Source: Maylandia zebra (lineage: Eukaryota; Chordata; Actinopteri; Cichliformes; Cichlidae). From it: a DNA stretch of 64,000 nucleotides. The translations under genes were made by a program, and so were the position numbers. Below, one piece after another: positions 22,301 to 33,769 of this stretch. The notes beneath the pieces are model-generated. The model worked only from the letters and a program-made list of their open reading frames with translations, was not told where the DNA came from and searched no databases. The stretch is taken from assembly GCF_041146795.1 (NCBI RefSeq), contig NC_135179.1, forward strand, positions 29,355,047-29,419,046. The letters run 5' to 3'. Every line of letters starts with the position of its first letter. The stretch's first letter is position 1.

Positions 22301-24669
22301 GGTTTTTTATGATAGTCAGATAGTCACCTGTCTGATGCCATACTCATCAGCGAATGTTACAAGTCATCAGATGTAACTAGCAGATTTTGTTGAATATGAT
22401 GCAAACTTCTACAACAAAAATGAAGTGGCAGTATGTTCTTAGAAAGAATTTTTGTCTTCTTTGCTAGAGTTATTTTTCGTTTTCCCACAGGAGGGAACTA
22501 TGGTGTGAACTAACACAATGATTTTTGGGGTCATAATTGGATAAAAATGGCAAAAATTGTCAGATATGGCTGAAAAAAGTATGCCAATCTATGGATTTGG
22601 CATCTAGATTTAGATTAATCAAAAGTGAAACATACAAACTGCTGAAATAGCAGTGAAATAAAACAGGTGCATAGTTGGCCCATACATAGTAATTTACAAT
22701 CTGGTAACATGCACAATTGATTGGAGTTTTATTTTCAAGTTCGATGTGACAAATTTCAGTCTACTTTTCAGCGTTGTCATCCCGCTTTCTCCTACACAAA
22801 AACAGTTTTTGCCTCACATTTGGCTTTTAGTGATCTGGTCAGTCTACAGGGCCTGGGCACCTTGCAGTCACTGAGTCAGCCATTAACTCCTTTGTATACC
22901 AAAGTATTCTGAGTCAAATATGCCATCTGTCTGACAGATAAAGCTTGACCCAAACTGGGTCATAAAACAGGTCAGTGATCCCAGGTACAGATGCAAATCT
23001 ACAACCCGCATGGGTAAAAAAAGAAAAGAATCAAAGTTACCCAGTCAAAGTCCAGACCTCAACCCAGCTGACACGCTGTGACAGGACCTTTGTGCATAAA
23101 CAAATGCCCACAAAACTCAGTGAACTGAAGCCACATTGTGTAGGAGCCACTGATAAAGTCCTGCAGACTTTACTTTAAGTTATGGCTGTTACAGGTGCTC
23201 CACGGGCATGGCTTCATGACTGTAGCTACCACTTTGTGCTAGATGTTATGTATTTATAATTCATTATTTTAGCAGTTTGATACATCATAATAAGCGTAAC
23301 TAGATTTTGGAAAAGTAAAGCAATCGAATAACTGATTAAATGCCAAAATTGGTATTGTGGTTATTCACCCAAGAGAAACAGGCGAGGTACTCACTGCTAG
23401 CAATAAATGTGTGCTTCAGGAGCTTCAGGAAGATCTCTGAAAAATTATAGTAACTGCTATATCTTAATGTAACTTTTAAGCTACCAATGAGCGAATGAAA
23501 AGATGGTCTCTATTGTGAAATCACACCCAGATGTTACACAATAAGTGTAAAAAAAAAAGGTAGTCGTTTTGAATTTTGAATTAAACCGTCATTTGGCCTT
23601 TTCAGCAAACATGTGCGGTGTGCTTGGAAGAGTTTCGCAGCAGGGACGAGCTTGGAGTGTGCCCGTGTTCCCATGCTTTTCACAAAAAGTAAGTTGTTTA
23701 GTACATCATTCCATGGTAATTATCAAACCTTCATGAGAGCAAACAACTGACTCCATGTTACGAAAACTCCAAACTCAAAACATGTTTCATTTGTTTTAGT
23801 GGTTTCACAAACTTGTAATCATGCACCTAAGCTGACTGCCTGACCGTGGCTCCATTCGTCTTTTTTAAAGCTTAAAAGTTTTAGTGAAATGTGCAAGGAT
23901 CTCGACCAGCTGGAGAAACGACATGTGCAAATTTCTTGCTGGTCTCTGCCTTCAATTAGCAGCTGACGCAGTCACCGAGGCCGTAGAATTTGGAAAAAGA
24001 TGCCCAGCAACGCTCGCAGGAAATGACTACCAGATTTCTAAGAACTCTTGACCGTGCATGTTTGAACAGGAGGACCTTTGTAACTGAGCCTTGAATTTAC
24101 CCTGCAGCTTAGGTGTGACAATAACAGCAGCAGTTTTAGACCAGCTTCTGGAATGTACATGCTGTTTACAAAGTGTGTGAGCTGTCACTGTTCCTGTATT
24201 TCTCTTTTGTTGTGTTTTTAACCACTAAACCATCACTGGGTCGCCAGGGATCTTTTTTGGGGCAGGGTAGGTTCAGTTCATATTGACCCTTTTATATAGA
24301 CTTTTCACCTACTTGGTGTATTCAGGTTTAAATCTTAAAATAGGAAAGCTGAAAGGCCAAAATCCATGTAAAGGAGCTGAGTTAAAAGGTAACATGATCT
24401 TGCTTCTGGGACTGTGCTTGTTTAACATGTTGCTAAAATGGAACCTTAAGTATTTCTCTGGTGATCTGATGGATGCTACGTGGTTAAAACTGAACCTTTT
24501 CACATAACTTTGCAACTTTGTGTCTTTGCCTCATGTCTATCCACATTTATGCAGGTGTCTGCTAAAATGGTTAGAGATTCGCAGCGTGTGCCCCATGTGC
24601 AACAAGCCCATTTGTCGCCTCCAGCCTGACCACCAGCAACCAGTGCCTCAGAGTCTCCTGGAGGTCTGA
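16399..24669 (+). CDS. rnf122: RING-H2 E3 ubiquitin ligase RNF122 (six coding exons, 154 aa)
   Basis: A membrane-anchored E3 ubiquitin-protein ligase. Coding exons: 16399-16423, 20209-20365, 21513-21555, 21680-21721, 23606-23688 and 24555-24669. All introns are GT-AG and the reading frame is continuous. The first exon is only 25 nt (MHPVHWCN plus one base) and was chosen because it restores the family N-terminus, MHPxxWCNGCxCxLGL. Residues 34-60 form one membrane span ([12 protein letters not shown] ... IFCCYLF). Residues 92-132 are a RING-H2 finger: C92, C95, C110, H112, H115, C118, C129 and C132. The length matches human RNF122 (155 aa as I recall). The paralogue RNF24 is the main alternative; the cysteine-rich N-terminus and VVLKG...QTCAVCLE favour RNF122. 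AATAAA at 24810 and 25572 are candidate 3' ends. The gene sits between the two inverted-repeat arms. Confidence 0.92.
17557..18665. mobile_element. Non-autonomous hAT-type element, decayed ends
   Basis: The left end, GTGATGGGTCGGTCGCGAAC, is followed by GAGCCGG repeats. The right end has GAGCCGGTTCGGAGC and GAGCCGGCTCTTTTTAGTGAG, an arrangement typical of a fish hAT family with repeated GAGCCG motifs in its subterminal DNA. No transposase is present. The right terminus is decayed, so the exact edge and the 8-bp target duplication could not be fixed. A second element is inserted inside it. Confidence 0.6.
18063..18485. mobile_element. 423-bp MITE with subterminal 18-bp repeats, nested in the hAT relic
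   Basis: Terminal inverted repeats: left CAGTGGCCCCTAGAGACAAA, and right, reversed, CGGTGGCCCCTAGAGACAAA (19 of 20). The flanks are CGTATATTTA and CATATATTTA, a 10-base duplication with one mismatch, 8 contiguous bases being exact. Just inside the left end are about six copies of an 18-base unit with consensus near AACACGTACAAACTCCAA. One exact inverted copy of the third unit sits just inside the right end. There is no coding capacity. Superfamily is uncertain (hAT or MULE-like from duplication length). Confidence 0.75.
22147..23235 (+). mobile_element. Degenerate Tc1-like transposon in rnf122 intron 4
   Basis: It starts near CAGTCATGTGAAAGTTTTCA, matching the terminal repeat of a common fish Tc1-like family, and ends near 23220 with remnants of the same end. 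From 22830 to 23180 the sequence keeps the 3' half of the transposase (nucleotides for QHDNDPKH-like and [10 protein letters not shown]-like blocks, around the second and third catalytic residues). The 5' half is largely eroded. It has many indels and is old. Confidence 0.7.
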
Positions 24670-24809
24670 GAGTGGAGCGTACGTCCAGCAGCACTCCACG
24701 GCTCTTCAGTCAATTGACCTGTCACTGTACAGAATCCTGTTCCACAATCTGACACACAGTACTTTTAGTAATGTGAGTATTTATGAGGCAGAGCTCTTCT
24801 GAAAGTGAA

Positions 24810-24815
24810 AATAAA
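24810..24815 (+). terminator. Candidate poly(A) signal of rnf122
   Basis: AATAAA 141 bases after the stop codon. A further AATAAA at 25572-25577 would give a longer 3' UTR. Which one is used cannot be told from sequence. Confidence 0.45.
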
Positions 24816-27599
24816 TATAGATATGAGAGTAAATAAGGAAAGCCAAAGAACATTCCCGGCAAACTGAATAAGGTGAGAGATTGGAATGGTAACCACATTT
24901 AATCTGTATGTACACGGCATTCATGATAGAGTTGCAGTAGGTTGAAATCAACCAAAGGCAGAAAAAAGGAGAAAGTTCAAAAATAACCAGCCATCTCATA
25001 TGGCTTTCCCATCATTGAATTCACAGAACTCAAACCTCTCTCTCCCACCTGAAGGTCCTGCATGTTCCTGCTTGGAATTCATTTCTTTAGATAAAAGGTG
25101 TACACTTGCAATTTAGAGTCTATTGATTTAGTTTGGTGTTATTCTCCCTTTGTGCAGCCATGCACAGCTCCAAGTGCTCTGGGTATGTTTGGATCACCCA
25201 CTCATGACTAGCTTTGCAGACACAAAACAGACTTTTTTTAAAGTCAAACTAACACAACCATGATAGCGATGATCATCACTATCGACCATAGCTGGGAATG
25301 GCCCAGAGACCAGAAAGCAGTTTCTAGTGGAGGACTTGTTTAAGGCCAAAAAGGCATATGAGGTCAAAAGGTAGCACTAAGTTTTTCAGTTTTGGCTCTC
25401 TTCAAGTTTGTCCTCTTTTCCCAGCTGGCATCAAGTGAGGTTTGACTGTTTTGAACAGAGGTGGAAGAGATTCAGTGAGCATGGGCACACCAAGAGTTAG
25501 CAATCCAAGTGGAGCAGACGTGGAGGGAGAGGTGCAGCACTTCACAGTGGGATAATCTGGAGTCAGATTTAAATAAAGCTACTTTTTAATGGTGTGGTCA
25601 CAGAATTATTATTTCACCTCTTGGCGATCAGCTATTCCAGTCTGTGCGGATTGCCTCGCCGATCATGAGCTAGCTTTTTAAAGCCTGAAAACAAAACCCA
25701 GAGAAAGTGCAGCAGTCCACTTTCCTCTGCAACTGCTGGATTACAGCGTGCTGGGAGGTTATCGATTTTCTTTTTTTTCATTGTTGCCAAAACGATTTTG
25801 TCCACTGTAGCTTTAACACAGTCAAGCCAGATGTGTAAACTAATGGACAAGTGCCTTCAAGATGCATACAATGCAAAGCCCACTAAAAACAGATGAAGTA
25901 TTTAAGAGACTTTGTAATATAAAAGAGAAAAAGAAACTGGATTTGAAGTGAAAAATGTAGCATCCATGTAGTTTTGTCAAAAAAACAAACAAACAACAAA
26001 AACAACAATAACTCAGACCACAAATCATGCTTCCTTTCATCAACCTGTGATGACAAAGTTGTTACGATTCGTGTTTGAAATTCAGTTTGCTGGTTATGGT
26101 GGAAGAGTCGGTGCTACATGTGAACAGTGAAAGTGAAACTTGTCAGACATAAGTCTAAACTTCAGACTTCAAAAGGCTCCAGTTTAATATAGACACAAGT
26201 TTTGCTTCAGGTTGTTGATCAAGTGGGGTCAGATAATATAGTTTTACTATAACTGAACTAATGAGATTATTTCTGCCTTCAGAGCAGCTCTGCCTCTGAG
26301 AAATGTTTGTATGACAAACTCCAGTCTGCTTGTTTTTTTTGTTCTTTTACTTTACCCAAAAATGACATGCAGCTCCTTGTGAACATGATTTGCTTTGATC
26401 GTTTGCTACATTTTCATAGAGCCTGAGAAAAAAAGTGCAGTCTCTTGACAATGTTATGAAGAGATCTGAACCTCCTTTGTCTCTGTGTGATGAGACGACA
26501 ACGATGATGATGATGATGATGAATGCAGAGACTGTAAAGAAAGTGCAAAATGACCCACGGGGCTGATTTAACTTAAGGAAATGGGATTATTTTGAACTAA
26601 CAAGAGGAAGAGGTGTATTTATTCAGGTGTATCTACTATTTCTCAGTCAGCTCTGTACTATACTGGGTTGCCAAGCTGAGTGAAGGTAGCCATGTCCCAA
26701 ATGTCTCGAGTGACTCACCCACTAAAATATACCTGATTTTGATATTTGTTTCTTCTTCTTCTTCTTTAAAAAAAAAATCATAACAAGGTTTCAGTAAAAT
26801 ATACTGTGAGTCTGTGATGACACAGCACTTTTGCAGGAGTGCTAACATGAACTAATTCATCTTTAAGGCAATCTTAGCTCCCCATGTGTGAAGAGCTACA
26901 CTTGCTAAAGTAAGAAGGGACTGCAGTGACATGAAAGAGCCTGTCCGAGAACAAGTGAGGTACATCATAATTATAATTCTCTGTGTTCACCATGTTATAC
27001 AGGTTAAGTACTGTGTAAACTGTAACTATAACAGTTTCTGACTTCTAAAATATATTCAGTACAATCAGCTTTTTGATAAGGTTGTCTGGACCCACGTCTT
27101 TTTTTTTTGTCTAGATTTGTTACATGTACACAATTAAAACTGTTTATTTCTATGTTGTCATTTTAATATATGAAAGAAAAGCCTGTTGGTACTCTCGCTA
27201 TATTTTAGCAACTCTGATCTTTTACAATGTGTCCTCATACAGAATAATCACAGTGTTATAACCAATGAGGTGCCACCTTATCAGTGCTATATAAATGTAC
27301 CCACCAATAATTCTGTGTAAGTTTAAATGCAGTTTGTTGTTATCTTTTTAGCAGTGTCTTTGGTGTTGACAACCTCAGCCTGTTGGTTCGTCTCTCCATC
27401 AAACACTTTGAGCTTTGAAGAAACCAGACAATTATTGTACCGCTATGGGATGCTGTAAAAACCATAACTGGTCCCCAGTGGGGATCCAGATTACTTTAAA
27501 ATTAAAGTATTCACATATCTGTTGACGTTTATCCAGCACCTTCATTCAGTCAAAAATTTAATCTGTGTTACATTTTATGGTTTGTGCCTAAATGTCTGT
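24816..27599. other. Gene-free stretch downstream of rnf122
   Basis: It may include a long rnf122 3' UTR. A short (GAT)n microsatellite lies at about 26500-26523. Nothing else is recognised. Confidence 0.45.
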
Positions 27600-28560
27600 G
27601 TAGGTTCTCAGTCATAAAGTTCATGGTAGACTTAAATGCTTGAAATGAAAGCAGCTGGACCTCTTTTTGGTTTCACCTTTCATCCAAGAGGCTTCTTTGG
27701 TTTAATCCAGCAAACTGAAGAAGCCTTAATGGTTTGCAGCCACATATCAAAAGAATTACAGGCTATTTTCATCAGCGTACCTGCTAATCCACTGACATGC
27801 TAAACTAAAATAGCAAACATTACTTTTGAAACATTAGTAATGTTAGCATTATTACTGTTAGTTTGCTAGCATACTGACCTCAGCATTCAGCTTCAAAGTT
27901 CTGGTGTGCCTGTAATAACAATCTGATTATTTCATATCACCATTTCTGCCTGTATTTATTACAGGAAGTCACGATATACTGAACTCTCAGACAGTCGATT
28001 CTGTTCATCTGTAATGTTTTCAGAGGGAGAAACATTTCCTCTCTCATCCAAGTGACTTCTTCTGACTGCAAGCTTCATCAACCTGTCTCAACCCCAACCT
28101 AACAGAAACTAGCACCACTGACTAGCATTGGGCCATGAGGTCAGTTTAATGATCAATAATATGAAAACTGTCACGACCATTGATCAAACGTCATGAGTGC
28201 CTTACAGAGAGAGTTGGAAAATGGCTGCATATGTACACTTGGGCGCCCTCCTCAGTTCAGAAGTGTGTGTTTCCTTTTTTCATGTAAATGGTCTCACTGA
28301 CGTCCCGCTCAAACCAGCGTTCCTCCCTGTCTAGGATGTGTACAAGTGAACAAGTGCCCACTGGCCTGTAGGTGTAACAGACTGTGGAGTCCTGACCCAA
28401 CGAGGTAGTTCTTCTGTGTTGTGCCATCCACTTAGCCGGAGGTTGTTTGGTTTCCAGGAGTTAGAAATCACAGGTCCTCCTGGCTCTTCACCGCATACAT
28501 TATAATCTGCTTGTGCCGGGGGATCGATCCTTGGGGTGGACCAGTTTATAATGTTTACAT
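27600..28560 (-). mobile_element. Penelope-like retroelement relic with GIY-YIG endonuclease remnant
   Basis: On the minus strand at about 28250-28500 the broken translation keeps ETKQPxxKxMAQHRR-type and ILDREERWFERDVSE-type blocks, characteristic of the C-terminal GIY-YIG endonuclease of Penelope-like elements. The blocks near 27640-27730 and 28020-28080 (AAGAGGCTTCTT and CATCCAAGTGACTTCTTC) resemble the untranslated tail usually found with this fish family. Only the 3' end survives and it is clearly old. Confidence 0.6.
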
Positions 28561-30600
28561 CTAAGTCTTCTTAACTCATAAACAGAATTTCTGGTCTACT
28601 ACAGGGTCTTTACAGGGACAAATAAGCGACCGTACAGGTACAAAGATGCACGTCTTACTGCATAAATATGCACAACACAAAAGCAGAGACAAAAGAAAGC
28701 TGTTGCACAGAGTCAGCAAATGTCTGGAAATTCCCTGCTCAGGTATGACATCAGGGTATTTGTGCAAGAACACATCAATTGTGTCACGAAAAGGTTTTCA
28801 AAGATGCTAACTATTGATTGTTGACACTGATTAACCGGATTACCTGCAGACACTTGAAAAGGCAGAAATTTCATTTGAGTCCCCAAAACACCACACTACA
28901 AATGTTCTAACATCTATATTCCCACATGCCCTGAAAGTAGTCCACAGTTCCTCATAAAGTAAATATTTAACTTCAAGAAGTCTCAGATATCAGCATGCAT
29001 TCAGTGTTCTGCAGACAAATTACCTCATTACAGCAAGTGGAGAGAATGATTAGAAGATAGAGAGGATAATCGCAAAGGGAGGGGATAAGCTGGTTCACAG
29101 GTTCTCTCAGTACATGACTTGTTGCCTTAATTATAAATAGATATCAAAGAGCATATGGTTCTATTTATGTTTTCGTCTTTGTCTGGAATGGTTGTTTTTG
29201 TTTCCTTGGCATCCATGCGTGTATAAGCAATCAAATCTCTGGGCTTAGTGACTCACCTAATGTCTCTTTCCTTTTTCTGGGTGCACAACTCTAAGTGGCT
29301 GTAGTCTCTCAGTCAGCAAATGGGCTGATTGTTATCCTCCTGCAAGATGATGCCACATCTGGCATAACCTGACTCGAAGAAAACAAAACAAATAAACCAG
29401 GAGGATGAAGAAAAACTTTATCGTATTTGAGAGTGTAATAAAGGATAATACATCCATCTACTCATGATACATATTGTACTTTATGGTTCACATAAAATGA
29501 ACATGTGTCACATGATCTCAGATATACAATACACAAGCTAGTCACTGTTATTCCTGCCTCTTCATTCCCAGGAACTGACTGTTGTATTCCATCATCAGCA
29601 CAGGGATGTACCAGAAGTCACTTCCCTAAACAAAAAAACACAGAGGCAACCCGATGTCACACAACTCAACAACAACTCACTGTTGTTGCTATTTTGACTT
29701 TGTGGATTATAAAGAAGATGTGATTGAAGTTCAGCTTTAGTTTAATGTTTTTAACAAAAATAAAATGGAAAAATTATTTTTTTACTCGGATGAAAATCCC
29801 TTGCAGCTGAAGACTGCAATACCTTAAGCTGCAGCTTGTTTGTGAGTCTTTTCGTTAACTGAAAAGTATACTAAAAAAAACAAGTTGGGTTTTTTCCATT
29901 TTTAATAAAACAAAGAGTGGAAATACCTCCAACACACAAACATTTGACAACCCAGCATGCAATTAATTTGCACAAATGTAATGTCTTTGATATGCTGCTC
30001 AGAGATGGTCGTGACTCTCAAATCGGAGCCAGTGATAACTCTTCCTCTATGCTGTTGCATGCTGGGGCGGCAGGTGGGGTGTTGCAGATGCCAACGGTCA
30101 CAGGAGCACGCTCAGTGAGAGACTGAGATTACACAAATGCACCACAGAACGACACAGGAAGTCATCCATGCCTGTACAACTCCTCCATCTAATGCACAGT
30201 ACACAGAGCAATAGTTACTTTTGCACATGCTCTTCAGTGAAATTAAGAAATAATAAAGTTTGACAGGTTAGAGTAAAATGTCAGTCATATGTATCTCATC
30301 TCTGTAATATTCTGGATATTTATAATTGAGCTATTTATATATATCACAGCTATTTCTTATATATTGTAAACTTTATAATATATTTTATTATTTAATTTAG
30401 TTCAGTCGGTTACTGTTCTAATTGTCTTGGATTAATAAAGATTCCGATTCTCTCCCCTGTGGAACAGAAACTAAATTAGAGTTCCTAGGCTCATTTAAAC
30501 TTAGGTGGCATTGTTGCAAGGTAGCCAGAATTCTGTCACTAGTGGGGCATTGTTTTGTAAGCTTTCTGTTTACTCAGATCAGTGACTGCCAACTTCCCCC
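28561..30600. other. Gene-free stretch with hAT-like repeat
   Basis: Mostly unique AT-rich DNA. The segment 29930-30050 (CAATTAATTTGCA ... GGAGCCAGTGATAAC) is similar to 33250-33345 (CAATTAATTTGCATGAATGC ... GGAGCCAATGAGAAC) in the same orientation, so both belong to one dispersed family, probably hAT-related. Confidence 0.45.
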
Positions 30601-31060
30601 TCATGCCACATCAATCATTAACCCCAGTTTTACAGCAGGACCCAAGTTTTCCCAGCACAGCACTGCCTCCGCTGGTTTGTGTTGTTCCCGCGGTGCATCC
30701 TGGTACCAGGCAGTCGCCACCTACACACAGGCTCATGCACCGAGGCATGTATGTGATGTAAAAGAGGACGTGATTCATCCGACCAGGACACCTTCTTCTA
30801 TTGCTCTGTGGTCCAGTTCTGATGGTCAAGTGCCCATTGTTGGTGCTCATAGTGGTGGATAGGGGTCAGCATGGGCAGCCTGACTGGTCTGCAGCTATGC
30901 AGCCCAGTACACAGCAAACTGTGACGTTCTGTGTATTCTGAAACCTTGCTTTTTACTGACTCTAGCACAGCAACTTTGAGGAAAAAATGGCCACTTGCTC
31001 TCTAATATATCCCACTCAGGTTCCATGATCACTGTGCATGTTGGTTGTGTTATTGTTTCC
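30600..31060 (-). mobile_element. Degenerate Tc1-like transposon spanning the inner edge of the right arm
   Basis: Same family as 11655-12357, reversed. Bases 30948-31060 belong to the duplicated arm. Below 30948 the relic jumps to a later part of the element, with nucleotides for VHHYEHQQWALDHQNWTTEQ-like and W..DESRPLLHH-like blocks from the transposase centre. The 5' coding third is missing, and the 3' half is lost beyond about 30600. Confidence 0.75.
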
Positions 31061-32853
31061 CATCTTTTAAGCTCCTGTTTTCTCTGGTTTTAATCATGTA
31101 ACACATGTAATGCAGAAATAATGGGTCCAGCTCTACAGCAGCATTTACATTTATTATTATACTGAAGTTGTGTTATTGTTGCTTTTGTGTTGATCTGTAT
31201 ATGTAACAGCATGCAGAGGTCACAGGTCACCGAGAGCAGAGCACGGTGCCGGCTGCTGATATCTTCACTGTGGGGCACCTCCGTCTTCCACGAGGTGAAA
31301 AGATAAAGCGGAGGTGGTGAAGGGCACTGTTTAACAAATCTCTGAGCCTCAAGGCACTGGAGAAGTCCGGCAAGACCACACAGGCTTTTCTCTTAAATAT
31401 CTGCACGGTCATAATACAGAGCATACATGTTAAAACAATAGAAACAGTATTTAAAACTTTCAGTGCTGTGTACATATGTATTTCTCTGAATCAGTGCTTT
31501 TAAATGCTGGAGAGTAAGCACCTTTACATCAATGGTGGTCGGAGGGAGGAGGCTGAGCAGCAGGTCTCTTTCATACCAAGATCGTGGGAGGTTATCAATT
31601 TCAATAGACACAGTCTGACGAGAGAAAAACAAAAGATTTCATAAAATTATCAAAACATCCATCATCAGCCATAAAAAACAAACCTTAAGATTTTTTTTCT
31701 TTTTTGTGGGAGTCCAAATGTTTCATTACCTGTCTGTAAGCTGGAAACAGTGGTTCCCACAGAATGGGACGTCTGTGCAGTGGGCGGTAACTACAGCTGC
31801 CTGGTGGTGCTCGATGGGGACGTTCGGATCTTTTATCCTTGGGGCCCTCTCTGACCTCCCTGATGCCTACTTGAGCTACGAAGAAGACTTTGGTGCTGCT
31901 CTTCATTTCCCTCAAAGCCACGGCAGCTTCATCGGCACTGCGGTAATGCACCATCCCGTATCTGTGATTGTTTTTCACAATCGTCTGAAGTACGAGAGGA
32001 AAATCGTGAAGCAAATGAAAGTGAATTTTGCATTTCTAAAGCACGTTTGTAAGACAGTTACCTGAACAGAGATGACACATCCAAAAGATGAGAACATGCT
32101 GAGCAGATCCTTGGCAGTAACAGCTTGGTCAGAATTCAGATAGACTTTCATTTTCTGTCAGAGTAAAGCACAGAGTCAGACAGCAAAGCACAGAGCTGAC
32201 GTCCTGTTATGATCCTCAGAAAGCAGAAGGGAAACGTACGTCGGTCCACTCAACATTTCTCCAGTCTGAAGGAACCGTCTGTTTGGAAACCTCACTGGGT
32301 GCATAGCAGTTTTCATATCTGATGGCGTCCATTGCAATTATGCATCAAAACTTAACTGTAATTTCAGAATACAGCTTTTGAGTGCAGATTTGGTCACATG
32401 TCAACTGAAGAAAAACAAAAACAAATTTGTAAAATAAGCAGAGTTGTAACCAAGTGTAGGCCTGTGACAGAAATCCTAAAAGTAAGACACCGTTACAGCT
32501 TTGAAAATAAATTTGATTCAAACCAGTTTGTTTCCTAGCAACATGATGCAAATCTGCACCTTACAGCAGAACTAACTTAATTTTGGCATTCAGACCCCAT
32601 TCATATTCTAAATAATATTTCATGTTGTGAAATAGAAAACATGGACTCACACGTCCAGGGCGAGTGATGAGTTTTGTTCAACTATTTAACAGCAATTCTG
32701 GACTCAAGTGACGCGTGAATGTAAAAATGCCTTACTGTTACTTAAAGTCATGACATGAAAAGAAAAGTGGTTTTCACATATTTGACTGTAGACATACAAA
32801 GTACAGCTGGGAATGCCTTTTGTTTGTTGTTGTTGTTTGCAGAAAGGTGGCTG
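30948..32853 (-). repeat. Right arm of the 1.9-kb inverted duplication
   Basis: Reverse complement of 9846-11765, with near-perfect identity. Known differences include one conservative amino-acid change in the gene (M to V in the RNP1-like motif), a synonymous change in the last exon, a shorter CAA microsatellite and small homopolymer changes. Exon lengths and all splice sites are preserved. Confidence 0.93.
31227..32332 (-). CDS. RRM-like protein, copy 2 (five exons, 235 aa)
   Basis: Mirror copy of the gene at 10378-11485. Exons in order of transcription: 32240-32332, 32062-32154, 31730-31984, 31522-31614 and 31227-31400. Lengths (93, 93, 255, 93, 174) equal those of copy 1. The frame is open and all GT-AG sites are intact. 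The one protein difference seen is HRYGMVHY in place of HRYGMMHY in the RNP1-like strand. The upstream DNA of copy 1 is duplicated for about 500 bases before the ATG, so both copies may share their proximal promoter. Candidate poly(A) signal at 31150-31155 (minus strand). Function is unknown; RNA binding is inferred from RRM-like folds. Confidence 0.68.
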
Positions 32854-33415
32854 TCAGAACAGTATGATTTGTGTCCTTGGAAAACTGAATTCTGCAACTT
32901 CTTTTTCCAACGTTTTAATTTGCAGCTACGCACCGAGGCTGCTGGCACTTTAAATTCTCTTTTTGCTGGTTTTTATTGTTGTTTTCATATCTAAATACCA
33001 GGAGAAAGATCGTATCTGTGTTCTCATTAGGATTGGGATTTTTGTAGGCTTAGCCTATGGCCTATAAGTTTACTTTGTTAAATGCTAGTTATGACACAGT
33101 GTGTTTCACTTCTCTTATGGAGAAGTGTGAAAGTAATGTCATGAGTACTGTAATGAATTACTTTCTCCTTGAGTTGGTACTTAACATACTGCGTTACTTT
33201 TTAGTAACAACAACAACACTGATAAGAGCAGAAACAGCTCCAATGTGCACAGACAACATCCACAGCAAGCAATTAATTTGCATGAATGCCTGATATACTG
33301 CTTAGTGACGACGGTGACTCTGAGAGTGGAGCCAATGAGAACCCGGGGAACTGATAAGGAATCAGGATGGTTGAATTCTTATCAGTTCCCATCTCTGCTG
33401 AAATACACTTCCTAC
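32854..33415. mobile_element. hAT-type element relic
   Basis: 33060-33220 has the TACTTTTTAGTAAC-type core, and 33345-33415 has GGGGAACTGATAAGGAATCA followed by its partial inverse TTGAATTCTTATCAGTTCCC. This palindromic GATAAG-rich end is typical of a hAT family in fish. No transposase is present. Edges are approximate. Confidence 0.45.
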
Positions 33416-33769
33416 AGGTAAACGACGACATAACTGAAAACAATTCCTGTTTTGAGAGATCATTGAGCTCAGCCGTTAAAAAATAGAAAAATATGTTTTT
33501 ACTGTTGGTATTTCACAAAATGACAGAAAAAACCTTTCTTGTGAATTAGCTGACGAGCTCTGTTTGTTGTTTTGTTTTTTAAAAAATTACAGGATAAAGT
33601 CCAAGTAAGCTGAGAGTACTTTCTGTAAGTCTACAGATTTATTTCTGATCGTGTGATGTTTACTTTCCTGTTCAGTGGTTCCTTCCGGTTCATGTTCCTC
33701 AGAGAGGTGCTACATTAACACAAGGCCCCCTAACACTGATGTAAGGTCTGTTCTAAATGCTGCTTTGGT
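33416..33769. other. Short gene-free stretch
   Basis: AT-rich DNA with no recognised element. Confidence 0.4.
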
